From the NCBI GenBank assembly GCA_038217425.1, contig JBBQPM010000306.1, positions 1 through 5,495 on the forward strand: a DNA stretch of 5,495 nucleotides, written 5' to 3'. Below are positions 4,334-5,495 of the stretch, piece by piece. The notes beneath the pieces are model-generated. The model was not told where the DNA came from. It made no database searches and saw nothing but the letters and a program-made list of their open reading frames with translations. This DNA is from JAIEPT01 sp038217425. GTDB taxonomy: Bacteria > Planctomycetota > Planctomycetia > Gemmatales > Gemmataceae. Within the stretch, counting starts at the first letter, position 1, and each line of letters opens with the position of its first letter. A program made the translations under genes and the position numbers.

Positions 4334-5495
4334 TCACTGACACTTCGCCTGGTTCTTGAGCCCCTGGAAACGCGGCTGCCAGGCGCCTTCCGCGATTTGT
4401 CGGAAGAGCGCCTTCGCTTCGAGCGGTTTGCCGGCGCGGCGCAGATTCTCCGCTCGGTCCCACAGAAGCTGGGCATTGGTCGGCTCCGCGGCGAACGCGG
4501 CTTCGTAGGCGCGGTCGGCGAGCGTCCATTCGCCACGCCGGTGCAGCGTGCTCGCCATCGACGACCAGCCGCTCGCTTCGCTCGGTTGGTGCGCCACCGG
4601 CGTCGTCAGGTAATCCCAGCTTAAATCATGCTCGCCGAGCCGTTGCAAAATCGCCGACGCGAGATTGCAGGCGTCGTTGCCGGAGTCGTGTGCGCGCCAG
4701 CGATCCGCCGCCCGCACGACTTTACTGAGAAAGCCTGGCGGCGGCGGCGTTTTCAGCGTCACCATCGCATCGGCCAGATTGCTGTACGACGTCAGCAATC
4801 GCCGATACTCCGCGCGAAAGGTCTGCAACTCGATCACTTCCGGCAACGATTCGTACTGCGCGTCGAGCGTTTTTTCGAGATACTCGAGCGCCTCCGCCGG
4901 TTGGTCGCGCTGGTCGGCGAAGGTCGTCGCCTTGCGCCATAGCTCGGGATGCTTGGCAAGCTCCGGATCGCTCAGCAGCGAACGCAGCAGCTCGTCAGCA
5001 CGAGCGAGCTGGCCGAACTTGGCGTGCATCTCGACGGCGATCCACGTGAGCGCCGTCTTCTCGGCCCCGTCCGCCTGGGCAAGCGCGATCTGCACCAGCG
5101 TCTCGGCGAGCGGCGCGTCTTCGAGCTGGAAGCATTGCCCGGCGAGCACGAGGGCTGCGAGCCGTTGCTGGTCCTTCACCAGCTGAGCCGCGCTTTGCCG
5201 CATCAGCTCGCCCCATTGGTCGTTCGCGGTCAGCGCCTGGCGGAAGTCGGCGTCGAGCGCGCGGAACGTCTTCTCCTTGAGATCTGTTTCGAAGAGGGCG
5301 CGAAATGCCTTCGCGGCGCCGACGTCGTCGGCATAGTGCAGGCACCGCGCCGACTCGTACTTGGCGGCCGGGCCGAAGTGGGGATGATCGTGAAAGAGCC
5401 GATACGCATCGGCCAACTCGCGGAAGAAGTCCTTGTGCTGTTTGCGATCGGTCTGCTTCTGCAACAGGCCGAGCAGGGCCCAGCCGAAGCCGGAC
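4334..5495 (-). CDS. TPR-repeat protein, C-terminal part (5' end outside the window)
   Basis: The minus-strand frame ends with TGA at 4336-4334 and stays open to the window edge. A TTG at 5464 could be taken as a start, but the codons before it continue as S-G-F-G-W-A-L-L-G-L-L, so the gene is truncated by the window. At least 386 residues are seen. They are alpha-helical and rich in Ala, Leu and Glu. Two well-formed 34-residue TPR units adjoin exactly at the C-terminus: 4475-4576 (W4, A8, G15, A20, Y24, A27, P32) and 4373-4474 (A8, G15, A20, F24). Weaker helical repeats precede them, with a Pro-rich linker (T-P-P-P-P-G-F) near the middle. TPR arrays bind protein partners. No enzymatic domain is in view, and any other domain would lie beyond the right edge. 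The gene converges on the transporter, so it is a separate transcription unit. The TPR call is firm, but the role is unknown. Confidence 0.8.
   Translation of the reverse strand, partial: SGFGWALLGLLQKQTDRKQHKDFFRELADAYRLFHDHPHFGPAAKYESARCLHYADDVGAAKAFRALFETDLKEKTFRALDADFRQALTANDQWGELMRQSAAQLVKDQQRLAALVLAGQCFQLEDAPLAETLVQIALAQADGAEKTALTWIAVEMHAKFGQLARADELLRSLLSDPELAKHPELWRKATTFADQRDQPAEALEYLEKTLDAQYESLPEVIELQTFRAEYRRLLTSYSNLADAMVTLKTPPPPGFLSKVVRAADRWRAHDSGNDACNLASAILQRLGEHDLSWDYLTTPVAHQPSEASGWSSMASTLHRRGEWTLADRAYEAAFAAEPTNAQLLWDRAENLRRAGKPLEAKALFRQIAEGAWQPRFQGLKNQAKCQ

Noticed and set aside
4665..5186. Plus-strand open frame (173 codons) opposite the TPR gene
   Set aside because: It is Ser/Ala/Arg-rich with no recognisable fold, and the minus frame contains two exact 34-residue TPR units.

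Overview
The window looks like a piece of a moderately GC-rich bacterial chromosome, most likely from a planctomycete (Planctomycetota). That assignment is an inference from gene style. It rests on a minimal stand-alone PilZ protein, a secreted parallel beta-helix protein, a secreted protein built from DUF5666-like beta repeats, a TPR protein whose C-terminus has the flavour of planctomycete homologues, and weak or absent Shine-Dalgarno sites. There are no rRNA or tRNA genes, mobile elements, CRISPR arrays or phage genes.

Layout. Bases 1-66 are the tail of a gene entering from the left, probably a zinc-type alcohol/formaldehyde dehydrogenase. A 138-base gap follows, holding a nest of overlapping inverted repeats (93-136). 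Then come four + strand genes: a 108-aa PilZ domain protein (205-531), a 342-aa exported right-handed beta-helix protein (610-1638), a 354-aa exported protein of four tandem beta-rich repeats (1750-2814), and a 396-aa NRAMP-superfamily membrane transporter (2986-4176). A minus-strand TPR protein (4334-5495) converges on the transporter and runs off the right edge. Its frame is open to the last base, so its true start lies outside the window. No gene-free stretch exceeds about 175 bases.

How the genes may work together. PilZ is a c-di-GMP sensor fold, and two exported proteins follow it in the same direction. A link between c-di-GMP and surface or carbohydrate functions is possible. However, gaps of 78, 111 and 171 bases mean a single operon is not demonstrated, and the transporter may be an independent unit.

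Most worth a second look: (1) the transporter has GPGF where canonical NRAMP proteins carry DPGN, and no MPH motif in helix 6, so it is probably not an ordinary Mn/Fe importer; (2) the beta-helix protein shows an Asn/Asp-Cys ladder across eight turns and a second ladder of polar and basic side chains that could be a polyanionic-glycan site; (3) a 9-bp inverted repeat can bury the ribosome binding site of the beta-helix gene, and a competing upstream copy of one arm lies nearby; (4) alternating hairpin arms lie upstream of the PilZ gene. I do not see a clear new multi-gene system such as a defence island, biosynthetic cluster or retroelement.
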